From contig CACIUJ010000003.1 of the NCBI GenBank assembly GCA_902589795.1, positions 1-54,540 on the forward strand: DNA of 54,540 nucleotides, read 5' to 3'. Below the pieces are notes generated by a model, which had not been told where the DNA came from, made no database searches, and was given only the letters and a program-made list of their open reading frames with translations. Positions 52,373 to 54,540 of the stretch are shown here, in pieces. A program made the position numbers and the translations under genes. Numbering within the stretch: position 1 is the first letter of the stretch; each line of letters opens with the position of its first letter. Source of the stretch: an uncultured Pelagibacteraceae bacterium (lineage in GTDB: Bacteria > Pseudomonadota > Alphaproteobacteria > Pelagibacterales > Pelagibacteraceae).

Positions 52373-54540
52373 TTACAAAGATCCACAACAATGCTTGTAT
52401 TTTTTACCAGAACCACAAAAGCAAGGCTCATTTCTACCAATTTTTTTTCCTGTATAACCAGGGGTTACCTTGGAAGGTTTAATATTTTCTTCTTCTTCAT
52501 TTTTTTCAACAATTTCTAAATTATTTAAAAAAGTAATTAGATCAATTTTTATTTTATAAAGAAGATCTTCAAAAAGTTTGAACGCCTCTCTCTTAAATTC
52601 TTCCAAGGGATCTTTTTGAGCATATCCTCTTAATCCTACCACCTGCCTAAGATGTTCAAGGTATTGTAAGTGCGATCTCCATAAGAAATCAATAGTTTGT
52701 ACAAATATTTTTTTCTCAAGTTGAAGATTAGCTGTTTCAGCAATTATTTTTTTTCTTTTATCTCTTTGCTGATCAAATTTTAATTTAATAATTTTTTTAA
52801 ATTCATCATTTTTTAAATTGATTAAATTTTCAAATTCGTTCTCTGTAAAAGATTTACCTATAGCAGGTTTAATTTTGTTTTTAAATTTTTCAGACTGATT
52901 TGATTTAGAAAAAAATTCTTTTTCATTAATAAAGCTTTGAATTAAATCATCCAAAAATGAGTTAATTATTTCGTTAATATTGTTTGAACTTAGTATTTCT
53001 TTTCTTTGTTCAAAAATTACTTTCCTTTGATCATTCATTACGTCATCAAATTTAAGTAAAGTTTTTCGTATATCAAAATTTCTTGTTTCCACCCTTTGCT
53101 GAGCTCTTTCCAAGGCCTTGTTAATCCAGGGATGATTAATTGATTCACCTTCTTTTAATCCAAATTTCTTCATTATGTTATCTATAGATTCTGAACCAAA
53201 AATTCTCATGAGATCATCTTCTAAACTTATATAAAATATTGATTTTCCAGGATCTCCTTGTCTTCCAGATCTTCCTCGTAACTGATTATCAATTCTTCTA
53301 CTTTCATGCCTTTCTGTTCCTATTACAAATAAACCACCTTTTTTAATAACATCATTTTTTTCTTCAATTATTTGATTCTGCTTTTCTTGAATATCTTCTT
53401 TGCTTAAAAAGGTTTGATTTCCACCTAACTGTATGTCGGTTCCTCTGCCAGCCATATTAGTTGCAATTGTTACCCCCTCTAATTTTCCAGCTTCTGCAAT
53501 AATTTTTGCTTCTTCCTCATGATATTTTGCATTTAAAACATTATGTTTAATTTTTTTTGTTTTAAGAAAGTGAGAAATTTTTTCTGATTTTTCAATACTA
53601 GTTGTTCCAACCAAAACAGGTTGTTTTTTCTTGTTACAATCCTCTATTTTTTCAATGATGGCTTGGTATTTTTCTTTTTCTGTTCTAAAAATTTGATCGT
53701 TTAAGTCATCCCTTATCATTTGTTTGTTTGTTGGTACAGAAACTGTTTTTAATTTATATATATCATTAAACTCTTCAGCTTCGGTAATGGCTGTTCCAGT
53801 CATTCCAGATAACTTTTCATAAAGCCTAAAATAATTTTGATAAGTTATTGAAGCTAAAGTTTGATTTTCACTTTGTATTTCTACATTTTCTTTTGCTTCC
53901 AAAGCTTGGTGTAAACCATCAGAGAATCTTCTTCCCTCTAGGACTCTTCCAGTAAATTCATCTATAATTTCTACCTTGCCATTTCTTACAATATAATCTG
54001 TGTCCCTTGAGAATAGTAAATTTGCTTTCAAGGCCTGATTTATATGATGAACTAAATTAATATTTTGGGGATCAAAAAAATTATTATTTTTTAATATTCC
54101 ATAAGTATGTGATAATTTTTCTATTTTATCTATACCTTTCTCTGAAAGCATTACATTTTTATTTTCCTCATCTAGCTCGTAGTCATTTTTTTCAAGCTTT
54201 GTGATAAATTTATTACTTACAAAATATTGATCAGATTTATTTTCAGTTGCACCCGAAATTACAAGTGGTGTTCTAGCTTCATCAATAAGTATACTATCTA
54301 CTTCATCTACAATACAAAAAAAATGGTTTCTTTGAACCATTTCTTTAATACTGTATTTCATGTTGTCTCTTAAGTAATCAAATCCAAACTCACTATTAGT
54401 TCCATATGTCACATCACAGTCATAATTTTTTTTTCTTTCATCATCTTCCATTGCATGATTTATACAACCAACAGAAAGTCCTAAAAAATTATAGACCTTA
54501 CCCATCCATTGAGAATCTCTTTTTGCCAAATAATCGTTTA
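52373..54540 (-). CDS. secA: Protein translocase ATPase SecA (5' end beyond the window)
   Basis: Partial. At the right edge the frame already reads NDYLAKRDSQWMG, an internal SecA block near residue 130, so the tracked TTG start is not real and the gene continues past 54540. Visible: FCIVDEVDSILIDEARTPLVISG (DEAD box), GMTGTAITEAEEF, TNMAGRGTDIQLGGN, DNQLRGRSGRQGDPG, and the C-terminal zinc/SecB-binding motif PCFCGSGKKYKHCCG. It drives preproteins through SecYEG. Ends 5 bp after accA, convergent. Confidence 0.97.
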   Translation of the reverse strand, partial: NDYLAKRDSQWMGKVYNFLGLSVGCINHAMEDDERKKNYDCDVTYGTNSEFGFDYLRDNMKYSIKEMVQRNHFFCIVDEVDSILIDEARTPLVISGATENKSDQYFVSNKFITKLEKNDYELDEENKNVMLSEKGIDKIEKLSHTYGILKNNNFFDPQNINLVHHINQALKANLLFSRDTDYIVRNGKVEIIDEFTGRVLEGRRFSDGLHQALEAKENVEIQSENQTLASITYQNYFRLYEKLSGMTGTAITEAEEFNDIYKLKTVSVPTNKQMIRDDLNDQIFRTEKEKYQAIIEKIEDCNKKKQPVLVGTTSIEKSEKISHFLKTKKIKHNVLNAKYHEEEAKIIAEAGKLEGVTIATNMAGRGTDIQLGGNQTFLSKEDIQEKQNQIIEEKNDVIKKGGLFVIGTERHESRRIDNQLRGRSGRQGDPGKSIFYISLEDDLMRIFGSESIDNIMKKFGLKEGESINHPWINKALERAQQRVETRNFDIRKTLLKFDDVMNDQRKVIFEQRKEILSSNNINEIINSFLDDLIQSFINEKEFFSKSNQSEKFKNKIKPAIGKSFTENEFENLINLKNDEFKKIIKLKFDQQRDKRKKIIAETANLQLEKKIFVQTIDFLWRSHLQYLEHLRQVVGLRGYAQKDPLEEFKREAFKLFEDLLYKIKIDLITFLNNLEIVEKNEEEENIKPSKVTPGYTGKKIGRNEPCFCGSGKKYKHCCGSL

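Noticed and set aside
1-54540. tRNA, rRNA, prophage, IS element or attachment site
   Set aside because: No TPsiC-arm-like GGTTCRAATCC in a cloverleaf context outside genes, no transposase or integrase motifs, and no composition break was seen.

Overview
The window is about 54.5 kb of very AT-rich, gene-dense DNA from a small-genome marine-type alphaproteobacterium, most likely Pelagibacterales (SAR11) or a close relative. This assignment is inference. It rests on lysine/asparagine-rich proteins, gaps mostly under 50 bp with many ATGA overlaps, a GcrA cell-cycle regulator, an alphaproteobacterial ATP-synthase zeta subunit, and typical alphaproteobacterial synteny (aroA-cmk-rpsA-ihfB-pyrF-trpBA-accD-folC; dnaX-ybaB-recR next to the SRP RNA; argD-argF next to gcrA). 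I see no mobile elements, prophage, CRISPR, rRNA or tRNA, and no gene-free stretch over 300 bp.

Layout. 1-7.1 kb: the 5' part of a gpmA gene broken by a one-base homopolymer frameshift, a VanZ-like protein, ATP synthase zeta, a transglycosylase-like lipoprotein, and a minus-strand operon msrA-sseA-adaptor-RND pump whose adaptor has no helical hairpin. 7.1-16.8 kb: a DMT transporter, an AlkA-like glycosylase, then a purine island (uraD / uraH-xdhA-xdhB-guaD-puuD, DUF1330, a phosphoribosyltransferase, an AzgA-like permease). Together these would import purine bases and either salvage them or oxidise guanine via xanthine and urate to allantoin. PuuD lacks the cytochrome c domain usual in its family. 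16.9-27.5 kb: a BamE-like small lipoprotein, Hsp20 with a ROSE-like RNA thermometer, oligopeptidase B, a membrane J-domain protein, a GT9 glycosyltransferase, a DapA/NanA-family lyase, CFA synthase, an unrecognised very basic coiled-coil protein, RmuC, exonuclease I and thioredoxin.

27.5-39.5 kb: one minus-strand directon of 13 genes (rnd-kdsD-lptC-lptB-aroA-cmk-rpsA-ihfB-pyrF-trpB-trpA-accD-folC) joining LPS export, shikimate/tryptophan, translation and lipid/folate genes. Genes often found in this arrangement (lptA, trpF) are absent. Several enzymes (TrpB, AccD, FolC, AroA) keep their fold signatures but have substitutions at normally invariant active-site motifs. 39.5-54.5 kb: NDUFA9-like protein, GcrA, an ABC-2 permease, argD-argF, a membrane-anchored cytochrome c, kdsB-pheA, SRP RNA-dnaX-ybaB-recR, malate synthase G divergent from an accA with a C-terminal hydrophobic tail, and a partial secA.

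I do not see an obviously new multi-gene system. The strongest leads are the non-canonical trpBA-accD-folC enzymes, the cytochrome-less PuuD purine island, the hairpin-less RND adaptor, the tail-anchored AccA and the SRP RNA joined to dnaX. All functional statements come from reading motifs by eye; no database search was run.
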